From positions 230,158-294,157 of the forward strand of contig JAITMD010000003.1 in the NCBI GenBank assembly GCA_031277535.1: 64,000 nucleotides of DNA, read 5' to 3'. A program made the translations under genes and the position numbers. The notes under the pieces are model-generated. The model saw nothing but the letters and a program-made list of their open reading frames with translations. It was not told where the DNA came from and did not search any database. The stretch is from Flavobacteriaceae bacterium (GTDB taxonomy: Bacteria; Bacteroidota; Bacteroidia; Flavobacteriales; Flavobacteriaceae). This document shows positions 38,438 to 46,979 of the stretch, piece after piece (the first letter of the stretch is position 1; each line of letters starts with the position of its first letter).

Positions 38438-38543
38438 AACAATGATAAAAATCAATCGTTAAATACTTAAAAAAGTTGTATTTTGTATAGTCTTTGATGT
38501 GTAACACAGACAATTTAGTTCTAATTCTAATTTAAGAAATACA

Positions 38544-39809
38544 ATGAAGTATATTTCAGCACAAGAAGCCGCAAAGGAGGTAAAGTCTGGTGATCGTATT
38601 TATGTTCACGCAGCAGCAGCAACACCTAATGTTTTAACAAAGGCTATTAGCGATCGAGCAGAAGAATTGAGAGGTGTAGAGTTTTGCCATATGCATACAG
38701 AAGGAGATGCTCCGTATGCCAATCCTGCTTTGGCAGACAGCTTTCATGTCAATTCATTCTTTATCGGAAAAAATGTTAGACATACATTAGCTGCTGGAAA
38801 CGGATCATATACTCCAATCTTTTTGAGCGAAATACCTCGTTTGTTTAGAAAAGGAGCTTTAAAAGTTGATGTGGTACTTATTCAAGTGTCTCCACCAGAT
38901 GAGCACGGATTTTGTTCGTTGGGAGTATCTGTAGAAGCTGTAGTTGCGGCAATGGAACAGGCAAGAGTAATTATTGCTCAGATCAATAGTTTTATGCCTC
39001 GTACGTTTGGAGATAGTATTATTCATCAATCTAAAATAAACTTTGCAGTAGAGCACAATGTACCTATTTATGCTTCAAAAGTATTGCCAATTAGTGATAA
39101 AGAAGCAGTGATTGGTCAATATGTAGCGAGTTTGATAGAAGACGAGAGTACATTACAAATGGGAATTGGTTCTATTCCCAATGCTGTATTGGCACAGTTG
39201 CAACACCATAAAAACTTAGGACTACACACAGAAATGTTTTCTGATGGAGTTATTGATTTAATTCAAAGTGGCGTTATTGATTGTACAAAAAAGAAAATAG
39301 CAAAAGGACGAGCTATGGCTACCTTTTTGCTGGGTTCAGAACGCTTATATCAATTTGTAGACAACAATCCTTTTTTCTTGTTGAAAGAGTCAAGTTATGT
39401 TAACGATACAGCTGTTATACGTCAAAATCCAAAAGTAGTAGCAATCAATTCTGCATTGGAAGTAGATGTAACAGGACAAGTATGTGCAGACTCTTTAGGA
39501 GCAAAGATGTATTCTGGTGTAGGTGGACAAATGGACTTTGTACGTGGAGCATCGTTGAGCTCTGGAGGGAAAGCCATTATTGCTTTGGCCTCTACAAGTA
39601 ATCAAGGGCACAACCGCATTGTTCCTTTCTTAAAACAAGGTGCAGGAGTAGTAACTACACGTGCACATATTCAATATGTGGTTACAGAATTTGGAATAGC
39701 AGATTTATATGGTAAAACACTAAAACAGCGAGTAGAAGCAATGGCTAATATTGCTCATCCAGATTTTAGAGAAGCCATCTTAAAAGAATATACAGATAGC
39801 ATTAAATAA
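38544..39809 (+). CDS. Acetyl-CoA hydrolase/transferase family CoA-transferase
   Basis: 421 residues in two halves of the CoA-transferase fold. Seen are QVSPPDEHGFCSLGVS, LQMGIGSIPNAV and the C-terminal VVTEFGIADLYGKTLKQR. GSGGQMDFVRGA-type glycine-rich sequence (GVGGQMDFVRGA) matches 4-hydroxybutyrate and acetate CoA-transferases. It moves CoA between acetyl-CoA and a short acid; which acid is not decidable. It ends at a strong bidirectional terminator. Confidence 0.9.
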   Translation: MKYISAQEAAKEVKSGDRIYVHAAAATPNVLTKAISDRAEELRGVEFCHMHTEGDAPYANPALADSFHVNSFFIGKNVRHTLAAGNGSYTPIFLSEIPRLFRKGALKVDVVLIQVSPPDEHGFCSLGVSVEAVVAAMEQARVIIAQINSFMPRTFGDSIIHQSKINFAVEHNVPIYASKVLPISDKEAVIGQYVASLIEDESTLQMGIGSIPNAVLAQLQHHKNLGLHTEMFSDGVIDLIQSGVIDCTKKKIAKGRAMATFLLGSERLYQFVDNNPFFLLKESSYVNDTAVIRQNPKVVAINSALEVDVTGQVCADSLGAKMYSGVGGQMDFVRGASLSSGGKAIIALASTSNQGHNRIVPFLKQGAGVVTTRAHIQYVVTEFGIADLYGKTLKQRVEAMANIAHPDFREAILKEYTDSIK

Positions 39810-39810
39810 A

Positions 39811-39852
39811 AAAAAGAGGAGTAATTCAAAAGTTGAATTACTCCTCTTTTTT
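39811..39852. terminator. Bidirectional terminator between convergent genes
   Basis: A perfect 14-bp stem (39816-39829 with 39833-39846), three-base loop, A run on the left and T run on the right. It overlaps the last bases of the minus-strand secreted-protein gene. Confidence 0.93.
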
Positions 39853-40429
39853 ATTCTATACACTTCAAATTTTGTTGAATAAATACAGAGGGAGTATATG
39901 TTGTTTTAGTTATCTCTGACTGTATTGTTTCTCGTATAATAAATTGTTCTGTTTTATTTGAAAATCGAATCTGCATTGTGCTTACAGGAGATTCTTTCAA
40001 AACAGCTATATCTTCTTTTCTCAAAATAAAGTTTGCCATTAGCACGCGAATGTTGTTTTTCTCTTGATTATCGTACATTAAAGAGTCACATTTTTCATCT
40101 CCTAAATAGAAGGCATTCACTATTTTTCCATTTAATAGCTTTAGCGTAACTATACTCTTGTGATTAATACAGGTGATAGGAATAAATTCTGAATCTTTTT
40201 GTAGATACTGCAACTGCACAAAATACAACCCTTCTGAATTGATTAGAGACATAAAAATAGACTTGGTTGAGCGACCAAAATCTTTTTCATACATCAAGTA
40301 ATCTGTTGTTTTTTTGATGTTTACACTGTCATTTTTTATTTCATAATCTATCTCACAACCTTTGTTTTGAGCCTGTATATGCAAGGCAAATCCTAAAGAG
40401 AAGAATAAAATATAAAGTAATTTTTTCAT
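39851..40429 (-). CDS. Secreted hypothetical protein
   Basis: The start is taken at 40429 (MKKLLYILFF), which opens a clear signal peptide ending HIQAQ; an upstream ATG at 40447 would add six residues. The 192-residue product has a short beta-rich body with three scattered Cys and no recognised domain. It is probably periplasmic. Confidence 0.7.
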   Translation of the reverse strand: MKKLLYILFFSLGFALHIQAQNKGCEIDYEIKNDSVNIKKTTDYLMYEKDFGRSTKSIFMSLINSEGLYFVQLQYLQKDSEFIPITCINHKSIVTLKLLNGKIVNAFYLGDEKCDSLMYDNQEKNNIRVLMANFILRKEDIAVLKESPVSTMQIRFSNKTEQFIIRETIQSEITKTTYTPSVFIQQNLKCIE

Positions 40430-40930
40430 AATTGGAATTTTGTACAAGTTACAATATTAATTAGAAGTATATGGAAGATAGGTGGGTAGATATTACTAAG
40501 AATTTTGGTATGACTTAAATAACTAATAAAAAGACAGTAGGAGGAGAATAAGAGGGGAATAGTGGGGGAATAAGAGGACAATTGTTCGACAAAAGGTGTC
40601 TCTGCCCAACTAAACTCGAGGTATTGTCCACCAATTGTCCAAGGAACTTCGAAGAATCCCCGTGTTATATGGCTTTAAAGGCAGGTTTAAAATAGGATAA
40701 AAAGAGTAGTTTTTGTGTATCTTTTTAATAATCAGTGAAATGTGATTTTATGGTTTGAAAAAAAAATATAATTTTTTTCTTTATTCGAGAGCTGAATGAC
40801 TGTTTTTGAGTAAAAAAGAGAAAAAAGTGAAGTGTTTTACTTCTATTTAGTGAACTAAATATAGTATTATGGGGTGAATTTAAAAATAACGTATCACTTT
40901 TTTTTCAGAGAATAAAGTGAATAATGGTGG
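40430..40930. other. Gene-free region with a G-rich block and several dyads
   Basis: About 500 bases. Between 40535 and 40660 the sequence is unusually G+C-rich for this window: several GGGGAATA/GGGGGAATA-like blocks, then the inverted repeat GGACAATTG (40576-40584) with CAATTGTCC (40632-40640). Further on are GAAGT 40829-40833 with ACTTC 40839-40843, and ATTTAGT 40845-40851 with ACTAAAT 40854-40860. No open reading frame of interest. It may hold a degenerate dispersed repeat or an operator region. Confidence 0.55.
40576..40640. repeat. Inverted repeat in G-rich intergenic block
   Basis: Perfect 9-bp arms GGACAATTG and CAATTGTCC separated by 47 nt; an extra ATTGTCC at 40623-40629 partly repeats the right arm. 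The outer flanks (GGGGGAATAAGA and GAAGAATCCCC) are also partly complementary. Confidence 0.55.
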
Positions 40931-41380
40931 TTATAAGTTTTTCTCAAAACATAAGCTACTTTCTACTCCTTTATACTGTCCATAGTTTGGAATGACAGAG
41001 TAGTTGTTTTTTTGATATAAGATTTCTGCTTGTGTTTGTTGTTTGCCCATTTCTAAAATGCAACGGTAAAAGCCTTGCTCTTTTGCCCATTGTTCTAATT
41101 CGCTTAATATTTGCGAAGCAATACCTTTTCCTCGAGCTTCTGGAGTAGTAAACATACGTTTGATTTCCATCGTTTGTGCATCATAGGCCTTGATTGCTCC
41201 ACAAGCTACAGCTGAGTTGTTTTGATAAACAACTACAACATGATTGATGTGATCTACTTTGTTGAATTGTGCAAAAAAGCTGTGCTCTTCTCCATCTAAA
41301 ACAGAAAGATATTGATCTAGTTGAGTAATGAGATAAAGAAAATCAGGGTTGTTTGAATCTGTTCTTACAAGGTGAATCAT
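40931..41380 (-). CDS. GNAT-family N-acetyltransferase
   Basis: 149 residues covering one GNAT domain. The acetyl-CoA-binding motif A reads RMFTTPEARGKGIASQIL, preceded by a core strand with VACGAIKAYD and followed by LEMGKQQTQAEILYQKNNY. The acceptor is unknown. It is monocistronic. Confidence 0.9.
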   Translation of the reverse strand: MIHLVRTDSNNPDFLYLITQLDQYLSVLDGEEHSFFAQFNKVDHINHVVVVYQNNSAVACGAIKAYDAQTMEIKRMFTTPEARGKGIASQILSELEQWAKEQGFYRCILEMGKQQTQAEILYQKNNYSVIPNYGQYKGVESSLCFEKNL

Positions 41381-41550
41381 GCGATTGTTTTTTCTGGTTT
41401 AAAAATAGTGATTTTTTGGCAGAGTAATCATTGATGTACATGATATAGAGGCTGTTTTTTGTGAGAACTAATGTAGATGGTGTGTTCTTTGGTTTGAAAT
41501 TTAAAAGAAACAATAGAAGTATGCATTTTTACGAAACATTCTTCTTTGTT

Positions 41551-41558
41551 TATATTTG
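41551..41558 (+). promoter_or_regulatory. Promoter -7 box (TATATTTG)
   Basis: Exact TAnnTTTG match 92 nt before the SUKH gene at 41651. The -33 position holds TTTTTACG rather than TTTG. Confidence 0.45.
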
Positions 41559-41650
41559 TTGATAGCTAAAGGAAGTTGTAAAGGAAGAAACTAAAGCTTT
41601 AGTCTTTAATAAAAGATTGTGTTAGTAGTAAATAAAAAGAAACTATAAGT

Positions 41651-42316
41651 ATGGAGAATGTAATAAAGAATTATGTAGATAAATGTTTAGAGTTTGTCCA
41701 AGAGTATAGAGAATATCTTATGTATGTGCCTTTTTATGAAGTAGCTGTGCTTTCAGAAATGCAAGAGATAATAGATAGTGAAATACTTTGTGGTAAGTCT
41801 ACCAAAGTATATGTTAGTCAAGTAGATTGTACAGATTATATGGTAGATATCGTTAGTGATAGAGATACTATTTGGAAGGCGATAGATTGTGTGATTACAG
41901 ACGATGATATTATTGAATTAGAAAAAGAACTCAATATTACTCTTCCAGTTTCGTATAAATGTTACTTAAAGTATAAATTCTTTTATGAGATATTTTGGGA
42001 TTTAAATGTGTTTCTTTACCCTAAACCTATTGGAATATGGGATAGGATTTTGATTGAGAATAACGAAGAAATGAAGAGCGAGATTCTTGATAGGGGGTAT
42101 TTTGCAATTGGCAGATATTCTGATTATGGAATAGTAGCACTTAAGTTGAAAGAGAACAATGAAGAAGGAGAGGTTGTCTTATTTGATCATGAAACATCTG
42201 AAATAGAAATATTAGCACCAAACTTTGTAGAGTTCCTTCATCAGCGATTGCAAAAAGCTAAACCTGTTATTAAAGAATTGAAAGATTGGGAAAAGAAAAT
42301 GTATAAGATGAATTAG
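41651..42316 (+). CDS. SMI1/KNR4 (SUKH) family protein, immunity-like
   Basis: 221 residues. The SUKH core begins near residue 90 with LEKELNITLPVSYKCYLKY (the LP-x-x-y hallmark), followed by FAIGRYSDYGIVALKL and a C-terminal helix around NFVEFLHQRL. SUKH proteins commonly act as immunity partners of contact-dependent or polymorphic toxins. No toxin gene is next to it. The last 49 nt of the gene are repeated at 44595-44643. Confidence 0.85.
   Translation: MENVIKNYVDKCLEFVQEYREYLMYVPFYEVAVLSEMQEIIDSEILCGKSTKVYVSQVDCTDYMVDIVSDRDTIWKAIDCVITDDDIIELEKELNITLPVSYKCYLKYKFFYEIFWDLNVFLYPKPIGIWDRILIENNEEMKSEILDRGYFAIGRYSDYGIVALKLKENNEEGEVVLFDHETSEIEILAPNFVEFLHQRLQKAKPVIKELKDWEKKMYKMN
42268..42316 (+). 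repeat. 3' end of SUKH gene, source copy of a 49-nt duplication
   Basis: Matches 44595-44643 at 48 of 49 positions, including the stop codon. Confidence 0.9.
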
Positions 42317-42328
42317 AACCTATTTAAT

Positions 42329-42370
42329 CAGACTATATCTATAAGCTTAAAGTAAGAGAGAAATAGTCTG
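42329..42370 (+). terminator. Possible terminator after the SUKH gene
   Basis: CAGACTAT (42329-42336) pairs with ATAGTCTG (42363-42370) over a 26-nt loop; a broken T-rich tract follows. Weak. Confidence 0.35.
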
Positions 42371-42702
42371 TTTATATTAGTTTTTCGATAAGAATCAGTG
42401 TATCTATCTTAAGTGTGAAGATGTTATAACATCAAAATATACGTATGATTTTGTTTAGTGTAAATGCGGGGTTATCTTGGGATAGATGGACGATTAGAAT
42501 ATACTAATGTGCATGTTTTTGGATGAAACAATAAAGGTTAGAGTAAGTCTGAGGTTATTGTTTAACTTAAACAGCATGCATTAGTATCTATCATAAAGAA
42601 AATTAGGTTAAATTAGTAGACTATTAATGAGATAAGGAGATGCTTTTTAAGTGTTCTTATTTTGTTTAAAATAATCTTTTAATCACTTTTTAAATCGATG
42701 TT
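42371..42702. other. Intergenic region with a long hairpin
   Basis: No gene seen. The main structure is the imperfect hairpin at 42501-42587, listed separately. The rest is AT-rich, with only near matches to a -7 box. Confidence 0.55.
42501..42587. repeat. 87-nt imperfect long hairpin
   Basis: ATACTAATG (42501-42509) pairs with CATTAGTAT (42579-42587); CATG (42512-42515) with CATG (42575-42578) after a 2-nt bulge; AAACAATAA (42526-42534) with TTATTGTTT (42555-42563); and TTAGA (42538-42542) with TCTGA (42548-42552). It may be a small RNA, a transcript-end structure or a miniature palindromic element. Confidence 0.65.
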
Positions 42703-43479
42703 ATGCACATACAAGCTTTGTCATCAGAAGATTTGAGTAACGAACTTTTATTTGATACTTATGTAATTGATGATTTGAAATCTTTCGACGAATTATTTGG
42801 GGTTTATGAAGATTATAAACGCAATAATCCTAATAAAGTAATAATTCTAACACTAGATGATTTAGGTCAAGCCGAATATACAAGTGGTCATTCTATTCAC
42901 AGTTATGATTTAGATGAAACAGAAGATCATGATTTGTCTAATCTTGATGAGGTGTGTTTTGAAAATGGTGAGCATAGAGGATATCTCTCAACTCCGTCTG
43001 AATTTTTTATTAGAAAGACAAATCTATTGAAACAAGCAAAAGACATTGATTTCGAATCAGTATGCGATAAAAATATGACTATCGATGAGGATGAAATGTT
43101 GATTTTAGAAGGTATTAATCAATCTCCATTTGAATATTTAGATGAACAAATAGAACTTAAAGTTGTGCCAGTTGATAAATCATACGAAGGAATTTGTGGG
43201 TTTCCAAATGGGTATTTTGAGAGTGATTTTGATCCTTTTGAAAACTATATTATAGCAAAACACTTGTTTGAAAACTATCAGTTTGAACTATTTGGAATTG
43301 GTGCATCTATTTTAGGTTTTAAGAGAGATAATAGTTTGGAAGAAAGTAAATTAAAGGAGTTAATTACAGACTTGTCAAAACTGTATAATACGAGTGAAGA
43401 GGCGTTTGATAAATTTGCTGAAATTATCAGAGATAAAAAATATCTATTTTTAAAGTATACTGAAGGTTTAGAAGCATAA
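42703..43479 (+). CDS. Acidic orphan protein in immunity-like island
   Basis: 258 residues, strongly acidic (TLDDLGQAEYTSGHS, DLDETEDHDLSNLDEVCFE), soluble, mixed alpha/beta, ending in helices around EEAFDKFAEIIRDKKYLF. No family is recognised. An immunity protein is a reasonable guess from the acidic composition and the SUKH neighbours, but nothing in the sequence proves it. Confidence 0.65.
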   Translation: MHIQALSSEDLSNELLFDTYVIDDLKSFDELFGVYEDYKRNNPNKVIILTLDDLGQAEYTSGHSIHSYDLDETEDHDLSNLDEVCFENGEHRGYLSTPSEFFIRKTNLLKQAKDIDFESVCDKNMTIDEDEMLILEGINQSPFEYLDEQIELKVVPVDKSYEGICGFPNGYFESDFDPFENYIIAKHLFENYQFELFGIGASILGFKRDNSLEESKLKELITDLSKLYNTSEEAFDKFAEIIRDKKYLFLKYTEGLEA

Positions 43480-43590
43480 AATCATACTTATCAAGTAGTA
43501 TAGAACAAAGCGCTAAATCACTTGTAGCTTTGATATTGGAGGTGTAAATGAATAGTAAAGTAGAGTTCTTAATTTTAAATCAGAATAGAA

Positions 43591-44037
43591 ATGATTATAT
43601 CGTTTGATCTTGATGATACCCTTATTGGGGAGGGGAGATTTCCATTAGAGAAAGAACCGCTGATTAGTAAGATATTTGGGATGGAGCGGCTACGTTTAGG
43701 AACTATCAACTTGTTTAAGGAATTAAAGAGAAATGGGCATTCTATCTATATTTATACGACATCTTATCGAAGTAAGAGTAAGATAAGACGTATGTTTTGG
43801 AGTTACGGAATATTGTTGGATAAAATTATAAATCAGCAAGAACATGAATCTACATTAGGCAAGAGGGGGAAACAAGTGTCTAAGTATCCACCTTCGTTTG
43901 AGATAGATCTACATGTGGATGACTCATTAGGAGTTGAGAAAGAGGGGATACAATATAATTTTGACACGTTAATATTATCAATAGATGATACTATGTGGGA
44001 AGATAAGGTGTTGAAAAGAGTTGGGATTAGTAAGTAA
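43591..44037 (+). CDS. Small HAD-superfamily phosphatase-like protein
   Basis: 148 residues. HAD motif I is ISFDLDDTLIG at the very N-terminus; motif II-like Thr lies in IYIYTTSY; and acidic motif IV-like LHVDDSLGVE sits near residue 110. The cap is minimal. It is compact like the polynucleotide-kinase or NLI-type small phosphatases, but the substrate is unknown. It lies between an acidic orphan and a SUKH gene, 12 nt before the latter. Confidence 0.8.
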   Translation: MIISFDLDDTLIGEGRFPLEKEPLISKIFGMERLRLGTINLFKELKRNGHSIYIYTTSYRSKSKIRRMFWSYGILLDKIINQQEHESTLGKRGKQVSKYPPSFEIDLHVDDSLGVEKEGIQYNFDTLILSIDDTMWEDKVLKRVGISK

Positions 44038-44049
44038 AGTTATAGTTGT

Positions 44050-44493
44050 ATGGAAACTAATTATTTATTAGAAAGAGAATTTCTAAAAAGAGTTGAGGAT
44101 AAAGCAGATGAAAGTAATCATAAAGAGATAATTTCTGAACAACAACTATTAGAGATTATTGAGAAATATCCTTGTGCTCCTCATGACTACATTGCATATC
44201 TAAAAGAAATAGGTTATGGAAACTTTAGAGAATGTCAATTTAAAGTTCAGAGTTTTCTTTTTAATCTTGAAGAAATAGGACTTGATGAACATTATAACAT
44301 AAAGTCAAATGTTTGGTTTTTTGGTGATAATTATTTTGGTGATTTTTCTGGTTTTGATTTAGACTTAGATGATGGGTTAGTTGTTGAATTTTTACATGAA
44401 ACAGGGGAATTGTATTATACAAAACAGTGTTTTTATAATTATATTAGACAACAAATGGGAATAGATGAATACGGGAACGATACTTTAGAATAG
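44050..44493 (+). CDS. Second SMI1/KNR4 (SUKH) family protein
   Basis: 147 residues. The N-terminal hallmark is LLEIIEKYPCAPHDYIAYLKEIGYGNFRE (positions about 34-62), a typical SUKH helix-turn; a beta region with VWFFGDNYFGDFSGFDLD and a final helix YNYIRQQMG follow. It is shorter than and clearly different from the SUKH protein at 41651, so it is not a simple duplicate. It is probably co-transcribed with the HAD gene. Confidence 0.8.
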   Translation: METNYLLEREFLKRVEDKADESNHKEIISEQQLLEIIEKYPCAPHDYIAYLKEIGYGNFRECQFKVQSFLFNLEEIGLDEHYNIKSNVWFFGDNYFGDFSGFDLDLDDGLVVEFLHETGELYYTKQCFYNYIRQQMGIDEYGNDTLE

Positions 44494-44594
44494 AAAGTCG
44501 TTATAATATGGAGGAGATTGATTTGTTTATTTATTATATACTTATCCTAATCAATATTATATAAAAAAATACCCTCCTGATTATCAAAAGCAAA

Positions 44595-44643
44595 TATTAA
44601 AGAATTGAAAGATTGGGAAAAGAAAATGTATAAGATGGATTAG
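44595..44643 (+). pseudogene. Remnant of a SUKH gene 3' end
   Basis: 48 of 49 bases equal the 3' end of the SUKH gene at 42268-42316, with the same stop. Weaker resemblance may extend left to about 44570. The upstream 100 bases contain no intact SUKH frame, only a short open stretch reading YTYPNQYYIKKYPPDYQ in a different frame. It looks like the scar of a lost immunity gene copy or of a recombination event. Confidence 0.7.
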
Positions 44644-44672
44644 AGAGTATAGATCTAAATATAAGACATAAA

Positions 44673-44700
44673 AAAACAGAGAAGATACTTTCTCTGTTTT
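44673..44700 (-). terminator. Terminator of the tsaD-rsmE operon (minus strand)
   Basis: AAAACAGAGAA (44673-44683) pairs with TTCTCTGTTTT (44690-44700). The A-rich left side becomes the T run of the minus-strand RNA, just after the methyltransferase stop. Confidence 0.85.
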
Positions 44701-44703
44701 CAA

Positions 44704-45876
44704 TTATTTATTGCATACGATAATTATCTTTTCGTTTTTATGGTTTGTAGTAAAGAAGAGGTAAAGATCGCCTCCTTCTTTTATCTTCCATTTTTTACGT
44801 ATTTCTTCTACCTTCATAGGAAAGTTACGAATAGTGATATTGGCTTTTAAATTAGTCAATAGACTTTTGGCTGTTTGCTTATTAAATGGCAATACTTCTT
44901 TTATTTCAAAACTTCTACCTGGAAACTCAATGCGTGTATCGTTACTGTATAACTGACTGTGTGGGTGCAATTTTTTTAGATTGTATTGCACACTTACTTC
45001 GTCAAATTTGCCTGTTTTTAAGATAGCACTATTTGGTTCGTACAAATAACGTTGAGGTTCTGCATATATAGAGTGACTAACTGTATTTAACGTCGTAACA
45101 AAGCGCTGAGTATCTCCTTTTGATAGATTGATGGCAACGAGATTAACATCTGATGTATAACCTTTTTCTAATATCCACAATAGTTCTTTTACCTCATTGT
45201 TTAGAGCTACAATATGAATTTCTTTTACATTTCTCAACTCATTGATTCCTGCTTGAATATCTAAAAGAGGAGAGGTTTTGATTAAAATTGTAGTTGTACG
45301 TTCAAATAACAAATCTAAGTGAGCGGGTACATTGGGTAAACAGTCGCTTAAGAAAAATACTTTCTCTTTGGCTTGATTCCTGCGATGTGGGTCTACATAA
45401 ATATAATCCCAAGAAGCAGTGTGTGCAGCTAAATAAACTAAACTATCTCCACAATGACAGGTAATATTTGTTGCTTCTAATACTCTGAAGTTATGAGCTA
45501 CTGCTTGACTAAGGTCTTCTTGCATTTCGCAATGCATTACTTCTTTTACTTGTTTAGCAAAATAATAACAATCGATACCAAACCCTCCTGTTAAGTCTAT
45601 AAGACGGTTTCCTTTTACTAAAGACGCTTTGTATTGCGCGCATTCTTCAGAAGAGGTCTGTTCTATAGATAGTTTTTTCGGAAATAGAATAGAAGAAGAA
45701 GCATACCATGTTGGTAATTTGTCTTTTGCTTTTTGTTTGGATTCTATTTGCGTAAGCAATTCTGCCATTTCTACTCCTTCAAAGGGGCTTTTTTTAAAAG
45801 CTAAGGCACTAATTGGAGTGTTTAATTGTTCTTGGATATAGTGTTGAATATCTTCTTTTAATAGTTTGTTTTCCAC
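44704..45876 (-). CDS. SAM-dependent methyltransferase with THUMP-like C-terminal domain
   Basis: 390 residues with a GTG start that directly abuts the stop of the gene before it (TAA then GTG), suggesting coupled translation. SAM motif I is LIDLTGGFGIDCYYF, and the catalytic-loop-like YVDPHRRN is near residue 165. A THUMP-like C-terminal domain (RNFPMKVEEIRKKWKIKEGG) is known from related flavobacterial proteins. An RNA substrate is likely, given tsaD and rsmE in the same operon; the modified site is unknown. Confidence 0.85.
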   Translation of the reverse strand: MENKLLKEDIQHYIQEQLNTPISALAFKKSPFEGVEMAELLTQIESKQKAKDKLPTWYASSSILFPKKLSIEQTSSEECAQYKASLVKGNRLIDLTGGFGIDCYYFAKQVKEVMHCEMQEDLSQAVAHNFRVLEATNITCHCGDSLVYLAAHTASWDYIYVDPHRRNQAKEKVFFLSDCLPNVPAHLDLLFERTTTILIKTSPLLDIQAGINELRNVKEIHIVALNNEVKELLWILEKGYTSDVNLVAINLSKGDTQRFVTTLNTVSHSIYAEPQRYLYEPNSAILKTGKFDEVSVQYNLKKLHPHSQLYSNDTRIEFPGRSFEIKEVLPFNKQTAKSLLTNLKANITIRNFPMKVEEIRKKWKIKEGGDLYLFFTTNHKNEKIIIVCNK

Positions 45877-46968
45877 TTAAAGTTTTTTAGTAAGAATTTG
45901 AACAAATCGCACATTTGGCAAGAACTCTTTAGCAATGACTTTCATACAGGTATAGATTGGTACAGCTGCAATCATACCAAATATTCCTCCAAACATACCA
46001 CTGGCAAGAATAACAATAAAGATTTCTAAAGGATGAGATTTCACACTATTAGAGAAAATAAAAGGTTGATTAACTACATTGTCAATTAATTGAATAGCTA
46101 AAAAACCAACCATTACAGTAAAGGCTTTAGGTAAAGTAACATCAGTAAAATGTTCTCCAATAAAACTAAGCATTGTAAATATTACAGCTAATACATTTCC
46201 AATTAAAGGACCGATATAAGGAATAATATTTAAGATAGCACATAAAAATGCAATCATTAAAGCTCCATTAACCCCAACAACTGCTAATAGAATAAAACTC
46301 AGAATAAAAATTATTGTTGTTTGTGCAACTAAGCCCAAAAAGTAACGAGAGAGTAAATTATTGATTTTCTCAATAGATACCATTACTTTATTTTCATGTT
46401 TGTCTGGGAATATTTTTTTGAATTGATATTCTAAAAGTACTTGATCTTTTAAGAAAAAGAAAGTGATAAAAAGAACAGCAAAAAGCCCCATTCCAAATTC
46501 ACTTAAAAAACCTAAAATATTGTTTAATAGGTTGGGAACAAAGTCTAATTTTAACTGTGATTTTAAGTTAGCTTCCGCTATAATTTTGTCAAGGCTAAAT
46601 CCTCTGTCATCTAAGTAAAAATCTATTTGTTGGATTAACCCATTAAAGTCTTCTTGTAGATGGGAAGTGTTTAATACAGATAAGTTTTTAGCTTGTGTTG
46701 TAAACAGTGGTATAAACATAAAAATAAAGCCAACGAAGAAAGCTAAGAAAACTCCCATTGTTATACTCACAGAGATTATTTTTGAAAGTTTTAATTTGTT
46801 TCGCAAAAACTCTACAATAGGTTTCCCCACAAGAGCTAAAACAAAAGCAAAACCTGTGTAGATAAATATTGCACTAACTTTTAGAAGTAGAGCGCCTGTT
46901 ACGGCAATAGCAAATAAGATTAATACAGCGCGAACAATACCTGTAGAAATAACTTTAGCTTGATTCAT
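45877..46968 (-). CDS. AI-2E (PerM/YhhT) family membrane transporter
   Basis: 363 residues with about eight hydrophobic helices. The family signature region includes IPYIGPLIGNV and the C-terminal SHPLEIFIVILASGMFGGIFGMIAAVP (about 305-331). Some family members export autoinducer-2 and others are Na+/H+ exchangers, so the substrate is open. Third gene of the tsaD operon, 11 nt after rsmE. Confidence 0.9.
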   Translation of the reverse strand: MNQAKVISTGIVRAVLILFAIAVTGALLLKVSAIFIYTGFAFVLALVGKPIVEFLRNKLKLSKIISVSITMGVFLAFFVGFIFMFIPLFTTQAKNLSVLNTSHLQEDFNGLIQQIDFYLDDRGFSLDKIIAEANLKSQLKLDFVPNLLNNILGFLSEFGMGLFAVLFITFFFLKDQVLLEYQFKKIFPDKHENKVMVSIEKINNLLSRYFLGLVAQTTIIFILSFILLAVVGVNGALMIAFLCAILNIIPYIGPLIGNVLAVIFTMLSFIGEHFTDVTLPKAFTVMVGFLAIQLIDNVVNQPFIFSNSVKSHPLEIFIVILASGMFGGIFGMIAAVPIYTCMKVIAKEFLPNVRFVQILTKKL

Positions 46969-46979
46969 AAATCACTTTT

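Noticed and set aside
44494..44594. Short open stretch reading YTYPNQYYIKKYPPDYQ as a small gene
   Set aside because: No start codon, only about 27 codons between stops; more likely a fragment left with the SUKH remnant.
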